Numbered from the stretch's first letter, positions 7,474 through 13,688 are shown. The stretch: 13,688 nt of DNA from Lutispora sp. (GCA_030834765.1 JAUQXG010000557.1:1-13688), one strand, 5' to 3'. The notes: a model not told the origin generated them from the letters alone. A program made the numbers and translations.

Positions 7474-8808
7474 ATGGTTGAAGATCTGATAAAAAAGTTT
7501 CCATTACTAAAAGACATTATTGAACTAAAGGAAGTTTTATGGCTTAATGATGATTTGTCCAAAGCAGAGATTGCCTTATCAGAGCTTTCACTTTCTATGA
7601 ATAGCATAAGTGAGGCTGAAAAAAGGTGGGAGAGATTTGCTCCTCTTATAGTGAAACTTTTCCCCGAGACAAAATTAAGAAATGGAATCATTGAGTCTGA
7701 ACTTGCTGAAATCCTAAAGATGAAAGAAGTATTAGAAGAATATTATGGATTTGATTTGAAAGGGAGATTTTTGCTTAAATGCGACAGCTCTCTACCTGTA
7801 GCAGGTTCTATAAAGGCAAGAGGTGGGATATATGAGGTTTTAAAACACGCAGAAGATTTAGCTATTGATAGTGGAATGCTAAACCCTTTAGATGATTATT
7901 CAATTATGGCAGAAGAACGTTTTAAAAGCTTCTTTAGCAACTATTCTCTTGCAGTGGGATCTACAGGTAATCTTGGGCTAAGTATAGGTATAATAGGCTC
8001 TGCAATAGGCTTCAAAGTCGCTGTACATATGTCAGCAGATGCAAAGCAATGGAAAAAGGATTTACTAAGGAGTAAAGGCGTAATAGTAATAGAATATGCT
8101 TCAGATTACAGTAAAGCTGTAGAAGAAGGCAGAAAGCAATCTATGACAGATCCAATGAGCTATTTTGTTGACGATGAACATTCGGAAAATCTGTTTTTAG
8201 GCTATAGTACGGCGGCACTAAGGCTAAAAAAACAGCTTGATAGTATGGGAATCAAAATTGATGAAAATAATCCTTTATTTGTCTATTTGCCATGCGGTGT
8301 TGGTGGCGCTCCTGGCGGAATTACTTTTGGACTTAAGCATGTTTTTAAAGATGCTGTACATTGTTTCTTTGTAGAGCCTACACATTCACCTTGCATGCTC
8401 ATAGGTTTGCTTACAGGTGAAAATGATAAAGTTTGTGTACAAGATTTTGGAATCGACAATATAACCGATGCAGATGGACTGGCAGTAGGTAGAGCTTCAG
8501 GATTTGTAGGAAGTTATATAAAAAATATACTAAGTGGGATTTATACGGTTGATGATGATGAGCTTTATAAATTATTAGCAATGCTAAGAGATAGCGAAAA
8601 TATTAAAATAGAACCTAGTGCGACACCAGGACTTCTTGGACCACTGAGAATATTAGATTCTGATTATGTAGAAAACTTGAAGCAAAATAAAATAGATGAG
8701 GCAAAGATAACTCATATCGCTTGGGCAACAGGGGGACTGTTTGTTCCTGCTGAAATGATGGCTGAATTTTATAGTGAAGGTAAGAAAATCCTTAAAGAAA
8801 TAGAATAG
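7474..8808 (+). CDS. dsdA: D-serine ammonia-lyase (D-serine dehydratase)
   Basis: A 444-residue PLP enzyme of fold type II that converts D-serine to pyruvate and ammonia in the cytoplasm, serving detoxification or catabolism. The length matches the DsdA family. The PLP lysine is Lys114 in GSIKARGGIYEVLKHAE; the asparagine loop is GSTGNLG (162-168); the glycine-rich phosphate loop is CGVGGAPGGITFG (about 274-286). Further family blocks are HMSADAKQWKK and DGLAVGRASGFVG. ATG at 7474 is preceded by AAAGGAGG with a ten-base spacer. No dsdX or dsdC homologue is adjacent in the window, so its transporter and regulator, if any, lie elsewhere. It is divergent from cwlJ and convergent with a class IV aminotransferase; the terminator stem covers its last five codons. 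Confidence 0.95.
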   Translation: MVEDLIKKFPLLKDIIELKEVLWLNDDLSKAEIALSELSLSMNSISEAEKRWERFAPLIVKLFPETKLRNGIIESELAEILKMKEVLEEYYGFDLKGRFLLKCDSSLPVAGSIKARGGIYEVLKHAEDLAIDSGMLNPLDDYSIMAEERFKSFFSNYSLAVGSTGNLGLSIGIIGSAIGFKVAVHMSADAKQWKKDLLRSKGVIVIEYASDYSKAVEEGRKQSMTDPMSYFVDDEHSENLFLGYSTAALRLKKQLDSMGIKIDENNPLFVYLPCGVGGAPGGITFGLKHVFKDAVHCFFVEPTHSPCMLIGLLTGENDKVCVQDFGIDNITDADGLAVGRASGFVGSYIKNILSGIYTVDDDELYKLLAMLRDSENIKIEPSATPGLLGPLRILDSDYVENLKQNKIDEAKITHIAWATGGLFVPAEMMAEFYSEGKKILKEIE

Positions 8809-8829
8809 GAAAACCTATTCTATTTCTTT
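8794..8829. terminator. Bidirectional terminator shared by dsdA and the aminotransferase gene
   Basis: Perfect 16-bp stem (8794-8809 and 8814-8829) with an AAAA loop; arms AAAGAAATAGAATAGG and CCTATTCTATTTCTTT. Both stop codons (8806-8808 plus strand, 8820-8822 minus strand) lie within the stem, so the palindrome codes the C-termini of both proteins. The GC content is low for a terminator, but A and T flanks support it. Confidence 0.8.
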
Positions 8830-9650
8830 GCTTCTATATATTTATTTATATATTTATCAAATTCATCTATTAATAGTTTTAAGATAGGGTTTTTAGATGA
8901 TGCAAATCTCATATCATCAATGGAGGATATAGGTAGAATCCTTGGCGAGGTTCCAGTCATGAAAAGAGCATCAAAGTAGATTAATTCATTTATGGAAATA
9001 GGTTGTTCTGTGATAGAAATATCTAAGTCATTACAAAGATTTATGATATTCGTCCTTGTAACACCAGGTAAAACATTCTTTGCCGGGCTAGTATAAATGG
9101 TATTTGATTTTATAAAAAATAAATTTGATCTACTTCCTTCGGTTATGTAATTATCTTGATTTACAAGTAATGCTTCATAAGCATTAGAATGTTCCAGCAG
9201 ATGTGCCACTTCACTTTTAAATTTTGTGTTTATAAGCTTAATAGTAGGATGAGCTCTTTCAGCATAGTATAATACAGAATGAACACCGTTTTGATATTGA
9301 TCAATGGTTGGGTATGAACTTTTTATAAAGTATATTTTATACTCTGCTTTTTTACTTTCTAAATGATATACGATTAGCTTTAAGTTTTTATCTGGCTCAT
9401 TATTGATAGAAATGAGATTTAATATATTTACTTTTATTTCATCCGTGATATTTTCTATGGAGTAATTAAGCCTTGAGGCTGATTTGTGCAATCTTTCCAT
9501 ATGTTGTTCAAGGAATAAGGGGACTCCATCAATAACTCTTATAACCTCATATATAGAAGGCGAACTATTTTTTATATTCGATTCACTGAATTGATATATA
9601 TCAAGTTTATTTCCATTACAAATGAAATATTTTCCGATTATTTCTTCCAT
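8820..9650 (-). CDS. Class IV PLP-dependent aminotransferase
   Basis: A 276-residue enzyme of the fold type IV group (branched-chain aminotransferase, D-amino-acid aminotransferase, aminodeoxychorismate lyase). The segment around TIKLINTKF aligns without gaps to the catalytic-lysine region of Bacillus D-amino-acid aminotransferase, which points to Lys138. ITEGSRSNLFF with Glu171, NVLPGVTR, and FMTGTSPRILPI follow in family order. The RxH carboxylate-binding motif of canonical D-amino-acid aminotransferase is not seen, so substrate and stereochemistry remain open. The start chosen is ATG at 9650, with GGGGG seven bases before it. An ATG at 9668 lacks a good ribosome binding site. The Shine-Dalgarno is an unusual G5 run followed by T7 directly before the ATG. 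A good promoter lies at 9699-9727. Its convergent neighbour is dsdA. Confidence 0.85.
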   Translation of the reverse strand: MEEIIGKYFICNGNKLDIYQFSESNIKNSSPSIYEVIRVIDGVPLFLEQHMERLHKSASRLNYSIENITDEIKVNILNLISINNEPDKNLKLIVYHLESKKAEYKIYFIKSSYPTIDQYQNGVHSVLYYAERAHPTIKLINTKFKSEVAHLLEHSNAYEALLVNQDNYITEGSRSNLFFIKSNTIYTSPAKNVLPGVTRTNIINLCNDLDISITEQPISINELIYFDALFMTGTSPRILPISSIDDMRFASSKNPILKLLIDEFDKYINKYIEAKK

Positions 9651-9698
9651 AAAAAAACCCCCAATCATTCAACTTATTTATTTGTCTTATACTATGAT

Positions 9699-9727
9699 AC
9701 TATAATGAGACTGTTTAATACATACAA
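9699..9727 (-). promoter_or_regulatory. Promoter of the aminotransferase gene
   Basis: On the minus strand TTGTAT (9727-9722) and TATAGT (9704-9699) are separated by exactly 17 bases, a good sigma-A match. The -35 box lies within the left arm of the dyad at 9722-9760. Confidence 0.6.
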
Positions 9728-9760
9728 AAATATGATGAATATTTTTCAAAATTTTTGTAT
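9722..9760. repeat. Inverted repeat spanning both divergent promoters
   Basis: ATACAAAAAT (9722-9731) and its exact inverted complement ATTTTTGTAT (9751-9760) are separated by 19 bases. The left arm covers the -35 box of the aminotransferase gene and the right arm overlaps the -10 box of the Mpv17-like gene. The arms lie 29 bases centre to centre, close to three helical turns. Confidence 0.55.
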
Positions 9761-9763
9761 AAT
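9758..9763 (+). promoter_or_regulatory. -10 box of the Mpv17-like gene
   Basis: A perfect TATAAT lies 36 bases before the chosen ATG at 9800. No strong -35 hexamer is seen at 16-18 bases upstream. Its position shows that an in-frame TTG at 9755 cannot be the start, since it would lie upstream of the transcript. Confidence 0.5.
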
Positions 9764-9799
9764 GTAAATGTTATTATTTTTAAAGGAGGGCACAAAAAA

Positions 9800-10474
9800 A
9801 TGAAAAAGTATGATTTTTTATGGATGGCAGCATTAGCGGCAGTAATATTTATTTTAGTCTATCCAAGTACACACGTTGCATTTCTCTCAGCTACCAAAAC
9901 GCATCCTTATATAATGGGTTTCATAAAAGTTGCAATACTTGCTACCATGGGAGAATTAATGGCTCTACGAATAGCTGCAGGAAATTGGAGAAAACCTACT
10001 GGTGTTTTATATAGAATAATAGTATGGGGTTTTATAGGAATGACATTCGTTATTATATTCGATATTTTTGCAAGTGGTGTTACGGCTGCTATGAGCAAAG
10101 GTCTTTTACCTTATATGGGTGAAGGGATAGCCTCGAAGCTTGGCTTTGCATTCTTCACCAGTGCATTTATGAATTTGATATTTGCTCCAACATTTATGAC
10201 ATTCCATAGAGTTACTGATACTTTTATAGATCTTGGGGAAGGAAAACTTGAAAATATATTTAAAGTTAAGTTGAAGGATGTGATTGGTAAAATTGACTGG
10301 AATGGATTTATAAGCTTTGTAATATTAAAAACTATCCCAATTTTTTGGATACCGGCTCATACTATAACATTTCTTTTAGCACCAGAATATAGAGTATTAA
10401 TGGCATCATTTTTATCAATTGCAATGGGTGGTATTCTTGCATTTGCCAAACGAAAGAATACGAAGACTATATAG
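9800..10474 (+). CDS. Small polytopic membrane protein, Mpv17/PMP22-like
   Basis: A 224-residue integral membrane protein with about five or six hydrophobic spans (for example about 5-25, 37-55, 70-95, 112-133, 169-194 and 196-216). The C-terminal part, KTIPIFWIPAHTITFLLAP followed by EYRVL and FLSI, resembles the conserved end of the eukaryotic Mpv17/PMP22 family, which carries an aromatic-proline segment, then a VPxxYRV-like turn and a final span. The block FAPTFMTFHRVTD resembles the family's GPxxHxxYxxLD region. The assignment is by pattern resemblance and so moderate. Function is unknown; Mpv17 proteins have been suggested to form channels. The ATG at 9800 follows AAAGGAGGG at nine bases. 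It is a single gene with its own terminator, divergent from the aminotransferase gene and sharing a dyad-containing control region with it. Confidence 0.7.
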   Translation: MKKYDFLWMAALAAVIFILVYPSTHVAFLSATKTHPYIMGFIKVAILATMGELMALRIAAGNWRKPTGVLYRIIVWGFIGMTFVIIFDIFASGVTAAMSKGLLPYMGEGIASKLGFAFFTSAFMNLIFAPTFMTFHRVTDTFIDLGEGKLENIFKVKLKDVIGKIDWNGFISFVILKTIPIFWIPAHTITFLLAPEYRVLMASFLSIAMGGILAFAKRKNTKTI

Positions 10475-10510
10475 AATAAATTAGGGATTTAGCTATATAA
10501 AAACAAATAA

Positions 10511-10545
10511 TTAAAAACTCCAGATAACTGGAGTTTTTAAATTTA
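10511..10545 (+). terminator. Terminator of the Mpv17-like gene
   Basis: Perfect 13-bp stem (10511-10523 and 10528-10540) with loop ATAA; core AAAAACTCCAG paired with CTGGAGTTTTT, the T run continuing into the descending arm. It lies 36 bases after the stop codon. Confidence 0.9.
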
Positions 10546-10657
10546 CATCAATCTTAATCCCAAAATGTCGTTTCACCTATATTTTGATACCTAGCCTTGA
10601 CTAGGTGGGTATCTTGACACAATCTTTTGTTTTCCCCTGAAAATATTAATTAAAATA
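10546..10657. other. Structured, uncoding segment of unknown origin
   Basis: Part of the 405-base spacer between the Mpv17-like and DUF402-like genes. It contains a compact hairpin (10586-10613: GATAC-CTAG, loop CCTTGA, CTAG, then GTATC with a short bulge) and a competing pair CACCTA (10574-10579) with TAGGTG (10603-10608). It looks less AT-rich than the rest of the spacer. On the minus strand one frame is open for about 30 codons without a start and reads RLCQDTHLVKARYQNIGETT before a stop. It could be a decayed repeat or mobile-element end, or an unrecognised RNA. Confidence 0.3.
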
Positions 10658-10671
10658 AGTAGGGCATAACA

Positions 10672-10813
10672 TTATAAAGTGTACAAAGATTCCCTGATGC
10701 ATACTGTAGGTTCAAAATAATAGGCTTTTCGAGCATCTCAGGAATGTTTTTCTTTAGGATAATAATATCATAAATCAGCATTTATGTCTATGGAAGCTTT
10801 AGTTATAAAGTGT
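10672..10813 (+). repeat. Direct repeat TTATAAAGTGT, two copies
   Basis: The 11-base word TTATAAAGTGT occurs at 10672-10682 and again at 10803-10813. The second copy abuts the -35 box of the DUF402-like gene. The sequence between holds a small hairpin (CATAAA 10769-10774 with TTTATG 10781-10786) and no credible gene. Confidence 0.35.
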
Positions 10814-10842
10814 TTGAAATAAGTTAAGTTATATATTATACT
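10814..10842 (+). promoter_or_regulatory. Promoter of the DUF402-like gene
   Basis: TTGAAA (10814-10819) and TATACT (10837-10842) are separated by exactly 17 bases, each differing from the sigma-A consensus at one position. The transcript would start near 10849, so an ATG at 10850 would have no leader, which supports the downstream ATG at 10880. Confidence 0.75.
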
Positions 10843-10879
10843 GATTTTAATGACCATATATATTTTATGGAGGAAGCAA

Positions 10880-11422
10880 ATGAAACATACTATTATTGAC
10901 TTCAAATCTATGGTGGAAAGTGTTAGAAAAGATGGAAGAAAACATGACTATAAAATAGATAAGATGATCGTTTATAATGATTTTTTATATTATAAACGAA
11001 AGTATATAGATAATATTAATTTTAAAGAAGTTGAATACTTTTTATTCCCAAAAGAAAATATTGGGATATATAAATTATATTTATCAGATCATCCAAAGTC
11101 AGAGCCTAGTTTTTTATATAAGTACTATGTGGATATGCTAAAGGTTGAAAAGTATAACGAATACTGGAATTCCAAGGATTTATATTTAGATTTTATCAGT
11201 AAGGTTGATGGTAAATATTATGTAGTAGATGTTGACGAATTCAATGATGCAATAAAAAAAGGCGAACTTGACTTATCAGATATAACTTCAGCTTTGAATG
11301 GCTTAGATATTGTTTTAAAAGGTTATTATGAAAACTTTGATATTGAAAAATTTATTAGCAAGTTGAAAATAAAATATGAATTGGATAATGAATTGATCCA
11401 TGAATATATGGAGGCGCCATAA
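10880..11422 (+). CDS. DUF402-like protein of unknown function
   Basis: A 180-residue soluble protein without signal peptide or membrane span. The central part follows the DUF402 pattern: a YxxYVDM-type strand (about 80-87), a DLYLDFISKVDG block (100-111), then VVDVDEFNDAIKKGELD (115-131) like the family's DxDEFxxAxxxGxL helix. Some DUF402 members (for example Ntdp) are nucleoside tri/diphosphate phosphatases using acidic residues; the acidic residues here fit, but catalytic activity is only inferred. A charged C-terminal tail follows. The ATG at 10880 has GGAGG six bases before it; the in-frame ATG at 10850 lies at the expected transcript start and is rejected. The gene has a good promoter and its stop codon lies in the loop of a GGCGCC hairpin. 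Confidence 0.7.
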   Translation: MKHTIIDFKSMVESVRKDGRKHDYKIDKMIVYNDFLYYKRKYIDNINFKEVEYFLFPKENIGIYKLYLSDHPKSEPSFLYKYYVDMLKVEKYNEYWNSKDLYLDFISKVDGKYYVVDVDEFNDAIKKGELDLSDITSALNGLDIVLKGYYENFDIEKFISKLKIKYELDNELIHEYMEAP

Positions 11423-11440
11423 ATGGCGCCATATTTTATA
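11413..11440 (+). terminator. Terminator of the DUF402-like gene
   Basis: GGCGCCAT (11413-11420) and ATGGCGCC (11423-11430) form an 8-bp stem followed by ATATTTTATA. The stop codon TAA (11420-11422) spans the loop. The minus-strand side has no clear T run, so termination of the opposing gene here is uncertain. Confidence 0.7.
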
Positions 11441-11449
11441 ATGCCTTCT

Positions 11450-12271
11450 TTATAATTTGAAAAAGAAAAAATCTATTAAGGTCAATACGATTTCTATACC
11501 AATCAGTATGATAACCATCCACTCAAGCTTATCACCTCTTTTTTGATGGGTTAGGGATGTAAATACTTGCACGATGTCCATCAAGGTTTCGCTTTTCGCT
11601 TGTATTTTATCATATCTATCATTTAGCTCAAATAGATGAGACAATTTTATGTATAATTCTTCAGCAGCCTGATTATCCCAAGTAATGTCGGGTTTGTCAA
11701 GAAGCATGATATAGGATATCATGTTATATTTAAAGCTTAATATTCGTGCAGAAGTTTTCGCAAGCTTTTCATCTCTTGAATTGAGCTTGCCTTCTTTTAA
11801 TAGCAATATAACTGATTCAATTTCATCCAATATATTTTCAGTATCATTTTCTACTTTTTCAAGAGCCACAGATTTCGCTAGGACTATGGAAAGAATATCA
11901 GTGTGGTACTCATCAAAGTTTTTTACAAGCATACTGTCATAATTTATGATTTCTTCATCATCAGTGATCTCAAGCTTATAGTCATCTGTAAAATCGTAGC
12001 TTGGAGAATCTAGGTTTTTTTCTATCTTTTTTAAATAGTTAACGATATCGACTATTTCATGATGCTGTAAGTTAATAAAAACAACACTTCCAAAAGGAAA
12101 AACATTAACCATCTTTCCGGCTGGTTCTTTAACTATTCCTTTTAAATGATCTTCTTCAAGACTTAAGAAGTCCACCCAATTGAAATTCTTGTTTATTCCA
12201 AAATGAGTTGCTATTTTGTTTAAACCTATTTCTTTACATAATGAGAAAACTTTAAAACTTATGGTATTCAT
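11450..12271 (-). CDS. RMD1/DUF155-family protein with C-terminal membrane anchor
   Basis: A 273-residue protein matching the RMD1/YagE (DUF155) layout: an N-terminal alpha/beta part with GKMVNVFPFGSVVFINLQ (about 51-69), a long helical middle containing LAKSVALEKVE, then the late-middle block LNDRYDKIQAKSETLMDI, and a C-terminal membrane span (about 249-270, LEWMVIILIGIEIVLTLIDF). Yeast and animal members act in mitochondria or at membranes; bacterial roles are not established. The ATG at 12271 has AAGGAG ten bases before it. It lies downstream of nhaC on the same strand, but a strong terminator separates them, so it probably has its own promoter. An 11-bp-arm inverted repeat (12287-12330) lies directly upstream of the ribosome binding site. 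Confidence 0.85.
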   Translation of the reverse strand: MNTISFKVFSLCKEIGLNKIATHFGINKNFNWVDFLSLEEDHLKGIVKEPAGKMVNVFPFGSVVFINLQHHEIVDIVNYLKKIEKNLDSPSYDFTDDYKLEITDDEEIINYDSMLVKNFDEYHTDILSIVLAKSVALEKVENDTENILDEIESVILLLKEGKLNSRDEKLAKTSARILSFKYNMISYIMLLDKPDITWDNQAAEELYIKLSHLFELNDRYDKIQAKSETLMDIVQVFTSLTHQKRGDKLEWMVIILIGIEIVLTLIDFFFFKL

Positions 12272-12286
12272 ATAATCACTTCTCCT

Positions 12287-12330
12287 TATATACTATTTTG
12301 CCATAATTAACCTGGTTTTAATAGTATATA
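12287..12330. repeat. Inverted repeat upstream of the RMD1-like gene
   Basis: TATATACTATT (12287-12297) and AATAGTATATA (12320-12330) are perfect inverted complements separated by 22 bases. The arm nearer the gene touches the AAGGAG ribosome binding site (12282-12287). It could be an operator or, if transcribed, a leader hairpin next to the Shine-Dalgarno. Confidence 0.5.
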
Positions 12331-12340
12331 TGAAAGATTT

Positions 12341-12383
12341 TTTAAAAATTAGCCCCTACTGGCCTTAAGTCAGTAGGGGCTAA
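12341..12383 (-). terminator. Terminator of the nhaC-type gene
   Basis: Perfect 13-bp stem (12349-12361 and 12371-12383), TTAGCCCCTACTG paired with CAGTAGGGGCTAA, nine-base loop, followed on the minus strand by ATTTTTAAAAAAT. It begins 11 bases after the antiporter stop codon. Confidence 0.92.
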
Positions 12384-12393
12384 AATCCATCTA

Positions 12394-13688
12394 TTAAGCT
12401 GGTATACCTTTATTCTTTTTTGTAGCTATATATTCTGGAGCTGATGGATCATCCTCAAGCTTCATCATTGTTATTCCAGTAAATCCAAATATTATTGAAA
12501 CTACTGGATTCACTAGGTTTAAGAAGCAATAAGGAATATATTCAATAGTTGGAACTCCAAGATAAGTTGACATTGTCGCACCGCAAGTATTCCAAGGGAT
12601 TAGGGGAGATGTCAATGTACCTGCATCTTCCAAACATCTTGAAAGATTTCTTGGAGCAAGACCTCTTTTATGGAATTCATTCTTGTACATTTTACCTGGA
12701 AGCACGATAGCCAAGTACTGGTCGCCAGCTAAAGTATTAACAAAAATACAGGAGAAAATAGTAGCGGTAACCAAAGCACCTGTGCTCTTTGCAAAGGAAA
12801 GAATCTTTTTTGCAAGAACATCCAACATTCCAGTTTTTTCAAGAATACCACCAAAGGTCAATGCACTGAATATTAATGAGATAGTCCAGAACATACTGTA
12901 TAGACCGCCTCCTGAGAGAAGTTTGTCTAGGACTTCATTGCCAGTCTCGGAGACAACACCACTCCACATAGAAACAACTACATTAGCAAAACTTTTACCT
13001 TGGAATATCATAGCTGCGATACCACCAAGAAGTGTACCAATGAATAGGCCCGGTACAGCAGGCATCTTTTTAGCAACCATAATTATTACTAGAACTGGAA
13101 CAAGAAGAAGTAATGGGTTGATATTAAAGTTTTGTTTCATTAGGTCAAGAAGGGAGTTGATTGCAGCTGTATCAAGAGCTTTTCCTGCAAATCTCATACC
13201 TAGGACACCGAAACCAATAAGCGCAATAACCATGCTGACACCAGTAGTGAAAGCCATATGTTTAACATGATCAAATAGTGTTGATCCTGCTATAGCTGGA
13301 GCTAGATTCGTTGTATCTGAAAGAGGAGACATTTGATCTCCAAAGTATGCACCTGATATGAGAGCACCTGCAGCCATTGGAGCAGGAACCCCAAGACCAG
13401 CAGCAACACCCATAAGCGCAATACCTACAGTACCAGCCGTAGTCCAGGAGCTTCCAGTTGCAAGGGATATAATAGAGCAAAGAATGCATGAAGCAACTAA
13501 GAACAATCCTGGTGATAGGATTTGCAGACCATAATATATAAGTGTAGGTACTATACCACCAAGTATCCAAGTACCAATAATCATACCGATAATACCAAGT
13601 ATCATTATTGCTTGCATTGTGCTGATTATATTATCGGAAATACCTTCTCTAACTTCATTCCATGAAAATCCAAGTCTATATATAGCAA
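12394..13688 (-). CDS. nhaC: NhaC-family Na+/H+ antiporter, N-terminus outside the window
   Basis: A polytopic membrane protein that exchanges Na+ for H+ and supports pH and sodium homeostasis. About 430 residues are visible. The frame is open to the right edge and reads RLGFSWNEVREGISDNI before the first in-window ATG (13617), which matches the usual NhaC N-terminal part, so that ATG is internal and the true start lies beyond the window. Conserved blocks: GMIIGTWILGGIVPTLIYYG, TGSSWTTAGTVG, GAYFGDQMSPLSDTTNLAP with the acidic and serine/threonine residues of the transport core, AGDQYLAIVLPGKMY, and SPLIPWNTCGA. Multiple hydrophobic spans are apparent. Some NhaC relatives are malate/lactate antiporters (MleN), so the exchanged pair is not certain. 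A strong terminator follows. Confidence 0.9.
   Translation of the reverse strand, partial: AIYRLGFSWNEVREGISDNIISTMQAIMILGIIGMIIGTWILGGIVPTLIYYGLQILSPGLFLVASCILCSIISLATGSSWTTAGTVGIALMGVAAGLGVPAPMAAGALISGAYFGDQMSPLSDTTNLAPAIAGSTLFDHVKHMAFTTGVSMVIALIGFGVLGMRFAGKALDTAAINSLLDLMKQNFNINPLLLLVPVLVIIMVAKKMPAVPGLFIGTLLGGIAAMIFQGKSFANVVVSMWSGVVSETGNEVLDKLLSGGGLYSMFWTISLIFSALTFGGILEKTGMLDVLAKKILSFAKSTGALVTATIFSCIFVNTLAGDQYLAIVLPGKMYKNEFHKRGLAPRNLSRCLEDAGTLTSPLIPWNTCGATMSTYLGVPTIEYIPYCFLNLVNPVVSIIFGFTGITMMKLEDDPSAPEYIATKKNKGIPA

Noticed and set aside
10565..10724. Small plus-strand ORFs in the 405-base spacer (for example from ATG at 10565 and 10698)
   Set aside because: They are under ten codons and have no ribosome binding site.
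12683..13270. 195-codon plus-strand ORF
   Set aside because: It is antisense to the conserved NhaC core, has no family resemblance and no ribosome binding site.
1..13688. CRISPR arrays, tRNA or rRNA genes, transposases, phage or toxin-antitoxin genes
   Set aside because: No regularly spaced repeats, cloverleaf patterns or recognisable family motifs were found; the coding content is core-type metabolism, transport and sporulation.

Overview
The window reads as an ordinary, gene-dense chromosomal segment of an AT-rich, Gram-positive, endospore-forming anaerobe of the class Clostridia. The evidence is the low GC content, strong AGGAGG-type ribosome binding sites, Rho-independent terminators at most gene ends, and a cwlJ-gerQ spore-germination pair. 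Amino-acid functions recur (leucyl-tRNA synthetase, a Na+/alanine-type symporter, D-serine ammonia-lyase, a class IV aminotransferase, an NhaC-type antiporter). This would suit an amino-acid-using clostridium, but the species cannot be read from the sequence.

Layout, left to right. leuS (+) enters from the left edge without its first few codons. It converges on a LysM-CAP secreted protein (-). Upstream of that, on the same strand, lie a DsrE-like protein and a patatin-like phospholipase. After a very AT-rich divergent spacer comes an AGCS-family sodium:alanine/glycine symporter (+). It converges on the two-gene operon cwlJ-gerQ (-), coding for a spore cortex-lytic enzyme and the coat protein that holds it. 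Divergent from cwlJ is dsdA (+), which converges on a class IV PLP aminotransferase (-). Divergent from that is a small Mpv17-like membrane protein (+). A spacer of about 400 bases follows, with one structured segment and a good promoter, then a DUF402-like protein (+). This converges on an RMD1/DUF155 membrane-anchored protein (-). An nhaC-type antiporter (-) runs off the right edge.

The strands alternate so that four convergent pairs (leuS/CAP, symporter/gerQ, dsdA/aminotransferase, DUF402/RMD1) meet over very short gaps. In each, a palindromic terminator lies at or across the stop codons. In the leuS/CAP pair the two stop codons pair with each other inside one perfect 22-bp-arm palindrome. 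The only clear functional partnership is cwlJ-gerQ. dsdA and the aminotransferase may both handle amino or D-amino acids, but they are convergent and not an operon.

Several longest-possible ORF starts are probably wrong. Shine-Dalgarno and promoter positions favour shorter starts for the CAP protein, patatin, GerQ, the aminotransferase, the Mpv17-like protein and the DUF402-like protein. I see no CRISPR array, tRNA, rRNA, insertion sequence, prophage or recognisable defence system. The less explained features are mostly regulatory: dyads in three divergent or leader regions, a two-codon leader ORF before the symporter, and the structured segment near 10550-10650.
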